A stretch of 60,207 nucleotides of DNA. It comes from Gryganskiella cystojenkinii. Lineage: Eukaryota > Mortierellomycota > Mortierellomycetes > Mortierellales > Mortierellaceae. The notes below the pieces were generated by a model, which was not told the DNA's origin, did no database searches, and worked only from the letters and a program-made list of their open reading frames with translations. Location of the stretch: assembly GCA_015852425.1 (NCBI GenBank), contig JAAAIG010000106.1:6477-66683 (forward strand), in the 5' to 3' direction. Shown piece by piece: positions 47,915 through 60,157 of this stretch. Each line of letters starts with the position of its first letter. Positions within the stretch are counted from its first letter, which is position 1. The position numbers and the translations under genes are program-made.

Positions 47915-49110
47915 ATTTCTGAAAGCCAGAGATATACCCTGAGGTGTGTTTCCTCTCTCACAGTGATGTGAAGGAAGTCACATCCAGTTATACCCTGCCT
48001 TTTTGACAGACCCACCAGAACGAACAACAGCAGAAACAACGACACTATCCACCTCTATAGAACTCCGCATACTCCGTCATACAACCTCATCAACAACAAC
48101 AAACGTCTTCAGGAAGTTTTACTATTTTTTTTTCACGGAAACGCAAGAAACCGAAACCGAACGACGTCTCTAGTATCGAACGAGCTGAAAACGTCCAAGA
48201 TCGAGATTTTTTTGGCCCTACGAATATCCTTGGATCAGAACAAAAACACCTCATTTACGACCTTGATCAAGCCGAGATGAGAAAAGGATACGAACTTTTT
48301 TTCTTATTCGCCTCTTTCGACATCTTTATGACCCGTTCCAATTTCCATTCTTGTTAAAACCCCCATCAAAAAAAGAACACTCTCCTTGTCGACATAGAAT
48401 TACTGTATTTTTAACCGGTAACGTTAACAAAAAATAAAACCAATGCAACCTGCAGGAAGCAAAAAACACATAAAAAATATAAGAGACTGGACATCAAGGA
48501 ATTGAGGGTGAAATGAAAAGTGCTCGGTATGTTTGTTATCAGAAAGTGAATTATTGTTGGCAGCGATTCGGCCGAGATGATGACACTCGGATCAGCTCCC
48601 TTTTGATGAAGATCAATGCAAAGGATGATTCTTCAAGGTTGATGAGATGAGCCGACAATTATGCGGTTCCAGATACCCTGCAGGTATAGGGCAGACACGG
48701 AGTGGTAAAGGAGAGATTGCAGGTATATACGCAAGCTTCACCACTGCAGGTTGCCTTGCCGCGGTGCTAACACTATCCAGGCACCAGAGACATTATTTTC
48801 CGTTGGTAAATTCAGCCTGGGTAAGTTGCGTGCACGAGGAAGAAAAGATCGTCTACCCATCAAAAATGAATAAACGACGTCACACTTGAAATGAAAAACC
48901 TTCGTATTTGTAAATTCATGCTAACCTCTCTATCGTTTGAGGTCATTTTCACAAAAGCTGGTGTTGGTCTTTCTTTTCACATTCTTTCATTCCAAAAACC
49001 TTTCCTTCTGACCAAATCTCCGCGCGTCCTTTTTTCTTTCTCTACAAGTCTCTTTCACTCACTCTCCTCCCTTCTCCTCATTTCCTCCTCCTCTCATTGT
49101 CTTTGTACAA
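47915..49110. other. Intergenic region before trehalose-6-phosphate synthase
   Basis: 3' flank of the NDUFA4-like gene with A-rich sequence, then the promoter and a C/T-rich leader (49030-49100) of the trehalose synthase gene. No supported gene. Confidence 0.5.
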
Positions 49111-52100
49111 ATGTCCCTGGTCGAATCACAGGCAACTCTGCCTGCAAGCAACACCGCAGATAAGAACAACCTTCGACTCCTCGTTGTCTCGAACCGCTTG
49201 CCCGTCACGATCACGAAGGATGCTTCCTCGGGTCAATACCAATACAAGATGTCCTCCGGTGGACTCGTCTCGGCTCTCTCGGGCCTGAAAGTAGCTATGG
49301 CGTTCACTTGGATTGGCTGGCCCGGTATCAACATCCCCGAGGAAGATCGGGCTTTGGTCCAAAAAGAGTTGCTCGAGAAGCACTCCTGTCTGCCAGTTTT
49401 TATCGATGATGAAATCGCGGACATGCATTACAACGGATTCAGTAATAGGTAACAAAAAGGAGAAAGAGTTGCTTTCGATGAATGCCAGTCTTGTCTGCCT
49501 GATCTGTTTGGAAAACTCACACAAAAACATCCCGATCGTCGGGTTTGAAAAAAATCGCGCGCTCTCCTGTTTTTTTCTTGATGCCGCTCATGATAGTATC
49601 CTTTGGCCTTTGTTCCATTATCACCCCGGTGAGATCTCGTTCAACGAGGATGACTGGGGCGCATACCAACAGGCCAACAACTTGTTTGCAAAGGCAATTA
49701 CGGAGATTGTTCGGGACGGAGATCTGGTCTGGGTTCAGGATTACCACTTGATGCTCCTACCAAGACTCTTGCGTGAGGAGGTCAACAACCACAGAGTCGC
49801 CAACGAACCCGTCAAGAACATCAAGATTGGTTTCTTCTTGCATACGCCCTTCCCTAGTAGTGAAGTTTACAGGTAAAGAACCCGTACCATTTCTCATTTA
49901 TCTCTTTGCCGCTACCCACGTTGCCTCATTCTTTTCTTCCCTTCACGCAAAAAATGCGGTAGTTTTTATGACGAAAACCACAAGCCGATCCTCCCTCATG
50001 GCCAGATGATTGGGGGACTGTTGCTATTTGCCTCCTTCCTTTCTTTTTTTTTTTGATGCGCGCATTTCCCCTTCGTTTTTGCCCTGTGTGAAATTGACTT
50101 GTGCTTAAACTAACTCCAGAAATGACGTCAATCTTTTTGTTTTATCTTATCTGGCCGAAATCACCGCATCCCCCCCATTGGTATTTTATCTAGAATTCTG
50201 CCCGTGCGCAAGGAAATCCTGTTGGGTGTTCTCAACTCAGACCTGATTGGATTCCACACCTACGACTATGCTCGCCACTTCCTCTCTTCTTGCACTCGTA
50301 TCCTGGGTCTCTCCACCATGCCGAACGGCGTTGACTTCGAGGGTCGTTATGCCCATGTCGGCACATTCCCCATCGGTATCGATCCTGAAAAGTTTGCAGA
50401 TGGTCTCAAGGAACCATCCGTGATTGCACGAATCCAATCTCTTCGCGAAAAGTTCAAGGGTGTCAAGCTGATTGTCGGTGTTGATCGTCTGGATTACATC
50501 AAGGGTGTCCCCCAAAAGCTTCATGCGTTGGAGGTGTTCTTGTCTGAACACCCTGAATGGATCGGTAAAGTCGTCTTGGTGCAAGTCGCTGTACCCTCGC
50601 GCCAGGATGTAGAGGAGTATCAAAATCTTCGAGCGGTCGTCAACGAGCTCGTGGGACGGATCAATGGCATGTATGGTACGATTGAGTTTCAGCCAATCCA
50701 TTTCTTGCACAAGTCGGTCAATTTTGAAGAGTTGGTCGCTCTTTACGCGGTTTCGGACGTGTGCCTGATCTCGAGTACCCGTGATGGTATGAACCTGGTC
50801 AGCTACGAGTATATCTGCTGTCAGCAGGAGAACCATGGTGTCATGATCCTCAGCGAATTTGCTGGTGCTGCCCAGAGTTTGAACGGTAAGGCTTACTTTT
50901 CACCCTGTGGAATGCATCGAACAGAAGCCACTACTAGTAGAGACGATGGAAAGTGTATTTTTTTTGTCTAAACGCTATATTTTTTCTATTGTGTCGCTGT
51001 CATTTATTAGGATCGATTATTGTTAACCCTTGGAACACAGGCGAGCTAGCAGACGCGATTTTTGAAGCAGTCACGATGCCCGAGGACACACGAAAGAGCA
51101 ATCATCAGAAACTCTTCCGCTATGTCACAAAGTACACGGCCGCTTATTGGGGTTTGAGCTTTGTGAATGAACTGAGAAGGGTCTCGGAAGAATTCGATCA
51201 TCGTATGGCGCTCCCAAAACTCACGATCGAACATGTACTCCAAGCCCGTAACCAGTCTCAGAAGAACAAGGTCATCTTTTTCGATTATGATGGCACGCTC
51301 ACCGCCACGCACAAGTTGCCTGAATTTGGTATGACAGTTTTTCGATCATTGGCCTGAAAATGTGTGGGACTTTTTGGATTACATACCGTTTACTTACTGC
51401 TCTTTGTGTTCGACTATATCTCCATGTAGCCAACCCCGCCAGTCATATCATCCAAAATCTTCAGGACCTTGCTAGACAGCCCAACACCTTTGTCTACATC
51501 CTGTCGGGTCGTGATCGGAAGCACTTGGACCTTTGGTTTGGCGATTGTGGTGTCGGACTGTCGGCCGAGCACGGTTGCTTTTACAAGCACCCTGAGGGTG
51601 TTGCAAAAGCGATGAAACAAATCCGATCCGAGATGCCTACCTCGAATGCTCAGGAACCCGTCAAATTGGTCAAGGATGCTGGGAATGGATGGTTCCGATC
51701 TGTGGACCAAGTTGATGCCAGCTGGCGCGAGACGATTCGCCCATTATTCAAGCATTATACGGAACGTACCCCTGGAAGTTTTATTGAGGAAAAGGAGATC
51801 AACATGACGTGGCATTACCGTGAGGCGGATCCGGAATTCGGTACCTGGCAGGCGACCGAATTGCAAGTGAACCTCGAAAAACTGTTGGCCCATATGGCGC
51901 TGTCTATCATTCTGGGCAACAAGACACTGGAACTTCGACCGAGCAGTATCGACAAGTCAACGAGCGTGAAGGCGATCTTGAAGGACATTCAGGCGGATCT
52001 CGGTCCAGTGGATTTCATCCTGTGTGTGGGTGACGGCAAGACGGACGAGGCCGTATTCTCGTGCTTGGGCAACGAAAGTATTGTCGGGCCATACGTCGAG

Positions 52101-52205
52101 GATGTGATTACCTGTACGGTCGGACAGAAACAGACCGAGGCCAAGTACTACCTTGCAGATGTGCCTGAGGTCGAGTCCTTACTGGAAGATATGGCCAAGA
52201 GCTAA
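49111..52205 (+). CDS. TPS1: Trehalose-6-phosphate synthase with C-terminal phosphatase-like domain
   Basis: Transfers glucose from UDP-glucose to glucose-6-phosphate to make trehalose-6-phosphate, a stress and reserve sugar route. Exons 49111-49448, 49597-49872, 50194-50885, 51011-51328 and 51430-52205 give 799 aa. Residues 20-490 are a GT20 glycosyltransferase: VVSNRLPVTI, FTWIGWPG, YNGFSNSILWPLFHY, WVQDYHLMLLP, FFLHTPFPSSE, VDRLDYIKGVPQK, RDGMNLVSYEYI and LSEFAGAAQSLNG-SIIVNPWNT. From about residue 520 follows a HAD-type domain (IFFDYDGTLTA; ILSGRDRKHLD; VGDGKTDEAVF), so the protein has the two-domain layout of TPS-TPP proteins, not the single-domain yeast Tps1. The second HAD acidic motif reads GDGKTDE where active phosphatases usually have GDDxTDE, so phosphatase activity is uncertain. 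Confidence 0.95.
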
Positions 52206-52609
52206 ACTGGTTCCAGCTTCTCCTTGCACACAAAATTGAATATTAAAAAAAAAGATTAAAGAAACAAATAAAGAAAATGAACTGACCAAGAGATTGGAAG
52301 CATAGCAGACAATTGTTCAACAGCGGCGTATCCGAGAGTCGGCGAGTAGGTAAAGAGTGAAAGTGTCCAAAGCATCGCGCTGCGTGTGTGTTGCATTATT
52401 TGCGTGTGTGGATGTGCCACAGATGCATGCCCCTCCCACGTCATCGAAATATTTTTTTTTTTTTTGCTGGCTGAGTGAGAAAGGGGAAGGGATCGCGCGA
52501 CAGCTCTCTTATTTTTTTTTCATTTTCAAATTCCATCATTGCATTCTTTTTCTTTAGTACTCAAATCAAATCCTCTCCCAACACACATATACATCAACAA
52601 GACACAGCC
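52206..52609. promoter_or_regulatory. Intergenic region before MMS2
   Basis: About 400 bases holding the TPS1 3' end and the MMS2 promoter; T runs at 52450-52465 and 52507-52520. No specific element stands out. Confidence 0.4.
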
Positions 52610-54115
52610 ATGGCAAAGGGTAAGTCCTAGCTCGATTGTGCCTGTTCTACTCCCTTCGAATTGAATACTTTGTCCATACAACCTACTTCTGGCTAGCCGT
52701 CCTATTTCCTATGGATGGCGTTTCTCTCGAAAACGGCTCAGGGGAACAATGACCTTTATCGAGTCAGGAAAGGCTACCCCTGACCTGCGTCTTCAATCAC
52801 ACATGCTCCTCGAGTTCTTTCCGGCAACTTGACTAATTTCATTCGGGCAAGACCTGGAAGCAATTCCGAGGAATTTATCAGGGAGAAGAAACCAATGAAC
52901 AAGTGGACGACAGACACAGCATCGATTAAATCTCGCATGGGATGAACCAGCGACCAAACAATATACCCTCTTTGCTCCCGGACTGATGCTATTCAACAAT
53001 TTGTTTTGTCCTCTTTCTACACAAAACATGTTACTCTGCTATACCTTTCACTGACCCATTTATGTTTTATCTTTCTTCAAATTTAGTTCCCAGAAACTTC
53101 AGGCTGATGGAAGAGCTCGAGAAGGGCGAGAAGGGTATTGGCGATGGTACCTGCAGTTATGGATTGTCAGACGGTGACGATATGCTCATGTCGAACTGGA
53201 ATGGAACCATCCTCGGGCCTGGACACGTATGTAACCTTCGAATTGGCTCGACTTTTTATTGTCGTCATACTTTTTTCTTATGTCTTGATGTTTCCTTTGG
53301 GAGAACCTTGGAGGAATGTCGACGTTACGAGGCTTATTGGCGCATATCTCAGGATCAGTGAACAGGATCATAGAAGACGCACCAAGGACAGGGAGGAAAA
53401 CTCTTGTCCTGGACCTGGACCTGGACCTGGATATATATTATGTTTTTTTAGGACGGTGTCTTCTTTGCCTTCTGTTGCAATTTTTTTTTTTTTTTTTTTT
53501 TTTTGCGGCAGATGCACATGACTCCTTGTGGTGCCTTACAGGATCTAATCTCTCTTTTTTTGGTTATTATTATTTCATGCGTTATTTCAGACTGTCCATG
53601 AGAACAGGATCTACAGTCTCAAGCTTCACTGTGGAGATCACTATCCTGACCTTCCCCCAACAGTATCATTTTTGTCGCGCATCAATCTTCCCTGCGTGAA
53701 CCAGACCAATGGAAGAGTAAGGAATTTCTTCTTCAAACAGGGAGCGGCAAATAGGTGCTGGTCATGGACTTTTAACTGAGGACGGTTTACTCATGATATA
53801 CTTTCTAATTGGTACCGTATCTAGGTCGACCCCTCCAAGCTCGCCTGCTTAAGCAACTGGAAGAGAGACTACTCTCTCCAGACTGTTTTGACCGAGCTTC
53901 GTCGGTATGTGTTTTTGATTTGTTATTGTTTATTTTTTGCCTCTAATTTACTGTCTTGATGTTGACAGTCCTCGGCATAAATTCGCTTGTGTGCTTTCTT
54001 GATAAACTGACACGGATGATTTTCTGGGGGTGGGTTCTTTTGTTACTCTAATAGTGAGATGGCTTCTCCCAACAACAAAAAGCTTCCTCAGCCCCAAGAG
54101 GGGTCCATGTTCTAA
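52610..54115 (+). CDS. MMS2: Ubiquitin-conjugating enzyme variant MMS2 (UEV)
   Basis: Partner of Ubc13 in building K63-linked ubiquitin chains, acting in error-free DNA damage tolerance on PCNA. Exons 52610-52619, 53087-53226, 53591-53716, 53825-53904 and 54055-54115 join in frame for 138 aa (yeast Mms2 is 137). The first exon is only ATGGCAAAGG. Conserved text: [80 protein letters not shown] and the Cys-less UEV region [21 protein letters not shown]. The usual E2 active-site cysteine motif (HPNIxxxGxxCLDIL) is absent, as expected for a UEV. A CCTGGA hexamer repeats four times in intron 2 near 53404-53430. Confidence 0.97.
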
Positions 54116-54337
54116 AACAAGTCGTTGACAGGAACGGGCATTATGGCATAACGAATCAAGGACCAGGCTAAACTTGCAAACGGACGATAACCCAGGATTA
54201 AACTTCAGCGGAAGAGAGGAGTTGGGGATCTCGTTTTTTTTCTTCTCTCTTCTCTCCCTCTGCTTGGAGATAAAACATAAAAGACATTGAATAAAAAAAG
54301 AAACTGCTTTCAACGTTTCGGGTCAAACGCCACTAAA

Positions 54338-55764
54338 ATGAATTTCGTTGGTTCATTATCAGGCACGCTCTTGGTGTCATATCCTGAACTTCGTATGACT
54401 CGGAGTGATAAAGATGAGTATGATGATGGCAATGATATTGGTGACAAGAGTCACAGCTACTGAAAACAAAAGAACACGCGCAAGAACCCGAACAAGAACG
54501 AGAATAGCGAGTCCATGTTGACACGCTGGCGTCGACAGCGCAAGAATCAACGCCTGATTGAAATTCTCCAGAACAGGATTTTTCCCCATGCATACATCGA
54601 AATTGGCTTGTACGGAATGGACAAGGACTCGGGTTTGCTGACTCGGGATGCCTTGTTGAGTCAGATCCTTGAGTTTCTCTCGGATTCGATCCTCGCTCTC
54701 AATCTCCAGATCGCCGACTGGAGTGGAGACGGTATCCAGTATGTTGACGACCTCCTGCCACCTTGCCCCTGGTCGCAGTTACGGGTCGTTGTCGTGCTCG
54801 GACATCCTCGTCGCTCGACCTTTCCAGTTTGTTCGAGACCCTTGGAGAACAGCTTAAGTCGGCTCCCAGAAGAATGTCCGAACCTGATCCGGTTCCAACT
54901 CAAAACCGCCTGGCCTGCAAATTAGAGGAACTGGTCTACTCTTGCAAACCCACTGTCCCAAGATCAAGGAGCTGGCATTTGTGGGAGAACTGTAACCAAG
55001 TTTGATTCCATCCTTTTTTCCAATCGTCTTACTGCTGGTGTTGGACAGCTTCGGTCGTTTTCCTGGCTTGAGACGTTTTCCTGGAGCGACGGGGTCAGTG
55101 ATTTCTGGTCTGCGCTCGAACTTCATTTTGTGACGCTGGAGTCGCTCGAGATTGATGGTCTTCGGATGCGGAGCAGATATATCCAGGCCATTCTCGCGAA
55201 CTGTCCTCGACTCGAACACCTTGTGATCAATCGAACCGAGATTGATGACGAGTTTGTTTCGATGTTGGATCTCTGTACCATGCGATCCTCCCCCTGAGTC
55301 TGTCTGGGTCTGAAATCGATCTGTCTAGAGTTCCGCGACGATTGTTTCCGGAACGAATGTCTCGAGTACCGTCAGGACCCTTCCTCGATCTTCCCGCATC
55401 CAAATGTGACACTGTTGTATCAACAACTGAGCCTATTGACAGAGCTTGAGGACGTTCAGTTAGGGATCGCGCATCAGAGCGAGACCTCGCGACGGATTCA
55501 AGTCAGCCATTTGGGGTTCGATTTCTCGCTCGAGTCTGGGCTGGATCTTTTAAAGAACTGGAAAAATTTGAGACGGTTGGCGTTCTTTAAAGCGGTTAGG
55601 TCCCCGAGATCCGTCAAGTCGAAGTCGAATGGATCGCGGAATATTGGCCAGAGTTGAGAGAGATCCAGTTGGGGACTCCGCGACCACCGCCAGGGAGCGA
55701 GGAGGCTTCGGTGTGGAAGTGGTTGAAAAGAAAGAAGCCCGAGATCGAGGTACTTTTCGTGTAG
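54338..55764 (+). pseudogene. Broken F-box/LRR-like gene
   Basis: Plus-strand reading shows leucine-rich-repeat-like text across frames and stops: LTRWRRQRKNQRLIEILQNR near 54517-54570, RLPEECPNLIRFQLKTAWPA near 54858-54918, then a long frame from about 55012 with FSWLETFSWSDGVSDFWSAL, LESLEIDGLRMRSRYIQAIL, NCPRLEHLVINRTEIDDEF, an in-frame TGA at about 55296, TELEDVQLGIAHQ and LLKNWKNLRRLAFFKA, a one-base shift near 55600, and the end REIQLGTPRPPPGSEEASVW. The repeated pattern of x-L-x-x-L-x-I/L with CPRLEHL and CPNLIRF fits the LRR part of F-box-like proteins; no F-box itself is visible. At least one stop and one frameshift interrupt it. Sequencing error is possible but would need several events. 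Confidence 0.5.
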
Positions 55765-55974
55765 CCAAAACAAAAGAAAAAAAAAAAAAATCGTCTCGTT
55801 TAGAGGTCAAAAAAATGAATATTGTGCGCTTTTGACCATACATTGTTCTTTTGCTTCATGGTGTTTGAGAGGTAGAGTTGTTTTCGAGAGATAATTTACT
55901 CCGCTAGGCAAGAGGGGGTATTATGCTTAATTCCTATGCTTTCCTAGCTCGCTCCTTTTTTACTTTTTTTTTTC

Positions 55975-57563
55975 TCAAGGTCGGTTGATAGAATCTAAGT
56001 GAGACTGGTCATTACTGGTGATCATATTGAAATGATGAATCGCCATGTACGCGACGATCGCCACAGCCGCAATGACCATACCGATCAAGTAGGTCTGCAA
56101 GATGTAATGCCGTCCCAGAGAGAAATATCCGCCTCGTCTCGAGAACAGGATCGCGGCCGAGACACAGAGGAACAAGAGAACAACGTAAGCAGATCCTACG
56201 TAAAGACCCTTGGGGTATTGACAGGCGACACCTATTGACGAAAAGGGAAGTGAGAGATGTCATTGTCGTTTAGTGTGGCTATTCGTATTTTTTGTTTCAT
56301 TTTGGATCCTCTGGGCTGTTCGGAAAAAAATGAATATTTTGCGCCACATGTAACGCCTCGTTTCTTACCTGCAACGATGCCTCCATATAGAACTCCGGCC
56401 ACAGCCCACAACACCACCAGTCGTTTACTACTCTGAGCACGACCCGCGAGAATCGATCCTTTGCTCTTCCAATGACCAACTCGAGCCAAATTAACGCCTT
56501 TGGGCAAGACCTGGCTCGAATAGGCAATGATCTCACACCAGGACATGCCCAACGCCCCAAAGGCGTACATGTAATGGGAGATGGTGTGCTCCCATGTATC
56601 CTGGATCAACAGGTAACCCTCCTTCAACTGTATCGCCAATGCCAAGGGTAATTGTCCATCGCCCTCGGTCGGTGGATGAGTTGAAAGACCGATGCCCTGA
56701 GAGTATTGTTCCAAAAACAGTACAATTGTGTTCTTGAAGAACGCGGCCGCGGTATGAATCCCGGCACCGGTCACGTAGAGGATCAAGAAGAAAGTGAAGA
56801 CCGTCGCGAGCGTGCTCTTGAATAACGGGGATCGACTTGCACTCGGGGCCATGGCAATAGAGTGTGCGCCAGTACCATCATACGAGGAAACAATACCTCT
56901 GCGATTCTCCATAAGGATACCATCCTCGGCAGCGTAGTCGGATTGGAGCTTCGCTTTTTCGACTTGACTGACACCTCTTCTAGTGGCTCTCCGTTGCAAC
57001 CTCCTTTGGGACAAGATCTCAGTCTCGGACGGGTATCGACTCATCAGATCTGAAGAGTAAAAAAACCAACAGTGAATCAGCCCACTGCAGAAGGGTTCGA
57101 TCAATCGAACGGCATCTCTCCAAGAATACCAGTCTCCCCAAGTCGCGTCCTTTCCGGCCTTGATCACGACTGGTAAGACGGTGAAGACGATGGTTGAGAG
57201 AGTGGTCAGGACTTGGAGAACAAGAGCCTTTGCAGGGGGCGCATAATCCAACGAGTCCTCGTAGTCTTCAACAAAGTGACCGTTGTCCTCTTCGCCCTGA
57301 GAGTCAAAGTAGTAGGAGGATCCGGTTGCGGTGGTGCCATCAGGATGTTGATGAAGAGGTTGCGTGCTGTCTTGGAGTTGTAGGGGTGTCGAGGGGAGGT
57401 CATGGGAGACAAGGGGGGCTTCTTGACTGGATGGCTGTACTGAGGTATTGTTGTATTGATATTGTTGTTCGTGTTGGTGTGATGAAGAGTAATAGTCAGT
57501 GGGGGGCTGATCACTACCACCACCACCGTTGTGGTGGCTATAACTATTATGGGTGTTGTCCAT
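55975..57563 (-). CDS. Multi-pass membrane protein, about seven helices, family not recognised
   Basis: Exons 57563-56369 and 56231-55975 join in phase 1 for 483 aa. The first 110 residues are a disordered His/Gln/Ser-rich tail with no signal peptide. Hydrophobic stretches follow: LQVLTTLSTIVFTVLPVVI, AVRLIEPFCSGLIHCWFFY, a charged loop of about 85 residues (SQRRLQRRATRRG), LATVFTFFLILYVTGAGIH, YMYAFGALGMSWCEIIAYS, RLVVLWAVAGVLYGGIVAG, YVVLLFLCVSAAILF and YLIGMVIAAVAIVAYMAIH. I count seven helices. No GPCR, transporter or channel signature stands out. It is divergent from the NPC2-like gene, sharing a 670-base promoter region. Confidence 0.75.
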
Positions 57564-58235
57564 AGTTTCGTTGAACAGACTTTAGTGGTGAGCTCGGAGG
57601 AGAATGAGCGCTAGTCTAGGTGATTTGTGTTGTCCCCGAGGAGTGACAAAAGGAGCTGAATGAACTTGGGATTGATGAGAAAAGGAAGAATGAAGAGAAT
57701 GGAGAGACAGCCGTTCTTCTTGCTTTCAAGAACAAAAAAGCCCACTTTTTTAGTTTTTTTCCCGCTCGTCAACAAACACTACCACACAGCCCCTATTCCG
57801 CAAGTGTCACGCCACAGGGACAGACAAAGGACCAAAACTCCGCTTTTCTCTCCTGGAAAGGATACAGCATCTCACTTTGGACAACAGGACTGTTTGAACG
57901 TTCCTTTCAGACTCGCCAAGGTCTTGATGCAAGGGGGAAGACTGTCGTTGTGCCTGGTCTGACCCTGCAGGACGAAGGAAGCAAACAGCTCTGAATAACG
58001 TCTTTTGAGTGGTGCGTGAGGGACGGTCAGAGACCACCACTGGGTCACGTGCAATGATGATGTCTCTCCTTTTTTTCTTTCAAATATCCCTTCCTTTCCT
58101 TCTTTCCAACGTTTTCAATTATTTCCATTCTCTCCATTGACGACCCATCCTTCTTTTGCTATACCCAATCTTCATTCTCCCCCTGTATTCTACCTCGACC
58201 AATCGCCTGACTCTCAGACACAACCATCTTAAACC
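57564..58235. promoter_or_regulatory. Shared divergent promoter region
   Basis: About 670 bases between the seven-helix protein (-) and the NPC2-like gene (+). It contains GTCAACAA at 57768 and a C/T-rich leader for the NPC2-like gene (58070-58235). No gene seen. Confidence 0.5.
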
Positions 58236-59351
58236 ATGCGTCTGACAACAATCCTGGTCTCCTTGGCATGTGCCCTTGGTCTCTCAAACGCCGCTGTCCT
58301 CCCTTTTCCTTCGTTTGGTCCCCCACCCAATGCCACCATCGTCGAATGTGGTGATGACACAGACTTGCTCAAGATGGACTATTACTCCTTGGAGCCTAAC
58401 CCTCCTCAGAAGGGACAAAACCTGACCATTGAGGCTACGGCCACTCTCTCTGAGGATGTCGTCGAAGGTGCAAAGATCTTTTTGGTGGTCAAGTAAGTTT
58501 TTCATTTCTTTCAAGTCCTACGGTCGCAACTTGGACTGGATAAATGGGTCCTCTCCACCGTAGACAGAGTATCGTGGAGAGGACAGCAATGACCTCCTTC
58601 TTTTTCTGTCTACCAATCGAAGAGGATGGCCGTCGCAGCATCGCAGTATTTTTCGACATGGACATTACATGCATTGAGAGCAAAATAACGTAAAGCTGGG
58701 GTTCAAAAATGAGGTCACGCTGACCCAACGAACCTACCCGATTATTTTGGGTGGCTACGCAACTCCTTTCTTCGTCGTCGAAACGCACAAGCACACCCCA
58801 TCCACAACCCCCCGCAAACCAACCCGACATTGGCAAAAATCTCCCGTCAACAACGGGGAGAATGTTCAGGGGAAAGGAAGAGGAACAGAAGGAGGATAAT
58901 CGATTGGGTTCGTCTCTGTGTTTTACGTATACTCTGGCCATGGTTGACTCACATGCCCCACTCTCTTTCTTTCTTTCTTGTCGTCTTTTCTTTTTTTTAG
59001 GGTCGGAGTCATCAAGCTACTGACCAAGGAATTGGACTTTTGTGAGGAATCCGTCAAGGTCGACAAGCCTTGCCCCCTTGTTGCTGGACCACAGTCCCTC
59101 TCACACACTGTTGAGCTCCCCAAGGAGATCCCCCCAGTAAGGACGCAACTTTTTTTTTTAGTCCTCCCAGAACCGAGAAATGGACGAGAACAGACAAACG
59201 CGCAAGGAAGGCTCTCCTGGACTGACAGAACCTCTTTTAATCCTCTTTTTTTGGTGTGTGATAGGGCAAATATGTTGTCAACATCAAGGTCAAGAATCCT
59301 GATGATAAGCAGGTGACCTGCCTCGTCGCCACTGCCGTCTTTGGCCTTTAA
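58236..59351 (+). CDS. Secreted ML-domain lipid-binding protein (NPC2 / PG-PI transfer protein type)
   Basis: Exons 58236-58492, 59001-59136 and 59265-59351 join in frame (phases 2 and 0) for 159 aa. It has a signal peptide MRLTTILVSLACALGLSNA, then an ML domain: VECGDDTDLLKMDYYSLEP, PQKGQNLTIEATATLSEDV, GAKIFLVVKVGVIKLLTKEL, FCEESVKVDKPCPLVAGPQS, LPKEIPPGKYVVNIKVKN and QVTCLVATAVFGL. Cysteines are spaced as in NPC2 (six in pairs, with the ECG start and the late TCL). Members bind sterols or phospholipids in vacuoles or outside the cell. The length matches fungal phosphatidylglycerol/phosphatidylinositol transfer proteins. Confidence 0.94.
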
Positions 59352-60157
59352 ATTTCCCCTTTTTGTTTAGTTTTCCTCTTGTGCTTTTATCTCTCTATGT
59401 CTTGTAACATCTTGGTCTTTTTTTCTTCTAGCCTGAAAGCTTTCACTTAATATATTGTGTGTCTGCCTATGCACGATCGTTTTGCTGTCTTGAGATTGTG
59501 GAAGAGAGGGAGAGAGAGAGAGAGAGAGATCACGACGACGATCGACGGAACCATGTGGGACTACACACGTATTGAGCTCATGACTAGATCAGGCCAGCTC
59601 TATATTGAAGCATTCGCACGCAAACAACAATTTTTTCAAACCCCCTTTCAGCTTTGCACATACCTTCTTGGACCTTCAATTTGAAGACCAGACAGAGAAA
59701 AGGATGGCCAGCCGCCGATCTCGAACCTGCTGATCGACCAGCACGCTGCACCGCGCAAGCACAGATTATCCGCCTGATAAACCTTTTTCTTTTGTTGTGG
59801 TTGTTGTTTGGTTACCTGTGCCTTGTTTTTTTTCTCAGCAGCGTTTGTGTGTTCGCCCTGTAAGTAATCACGTCGATTGAACTCTTTCAGGACCACTTCC
59901 TTTCTTACCTTCGCCCAATTAGCCCACGATGAAAACAGCCCAGTATGAAGGATCAAACATTGAGGAGGTGTACAGGAAAAAAGGGCCAGGCTTTATTTTT
60001 TCCACACCCAAGGTCTCCCGCGCATGGGGGCGAAGGAGCCAGGTCTATCGTGGCCTCTGTGGACCAGTTGTAGGGAGATCGGCCTCTTAGACCAAGCGAT
60101 AAAGTGGCAAAAAAAAAGGGTTGGCTGCTAACGAGAGCCAGCAAAAAAGAATTCGAG
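59352..60157. other. 3' flank and intergenic sequence
   Basis: Contains a GA-dinucleotide run (about 59509-59528). On the minus strand around 59695-59790 there is GGTTCGAGATC, like a tRNA B box, but I could not fold a tRNA around it. No supported gene. Confidence 0.45.

Noticed and set aside
53404..53430. CCTGGA hexamer repeat matching the TCCTGGAC word of the MITE ends
   Set aside because: A simple microsatellite within an MMS2 intron; no inverted partner or TA flanks.
59695..59790. Possible minus-strand tRNA with GGTTCGAGATC
   Set aside because: The T stem is mismatched and no variable loop or anticodon stem of normal size fits.
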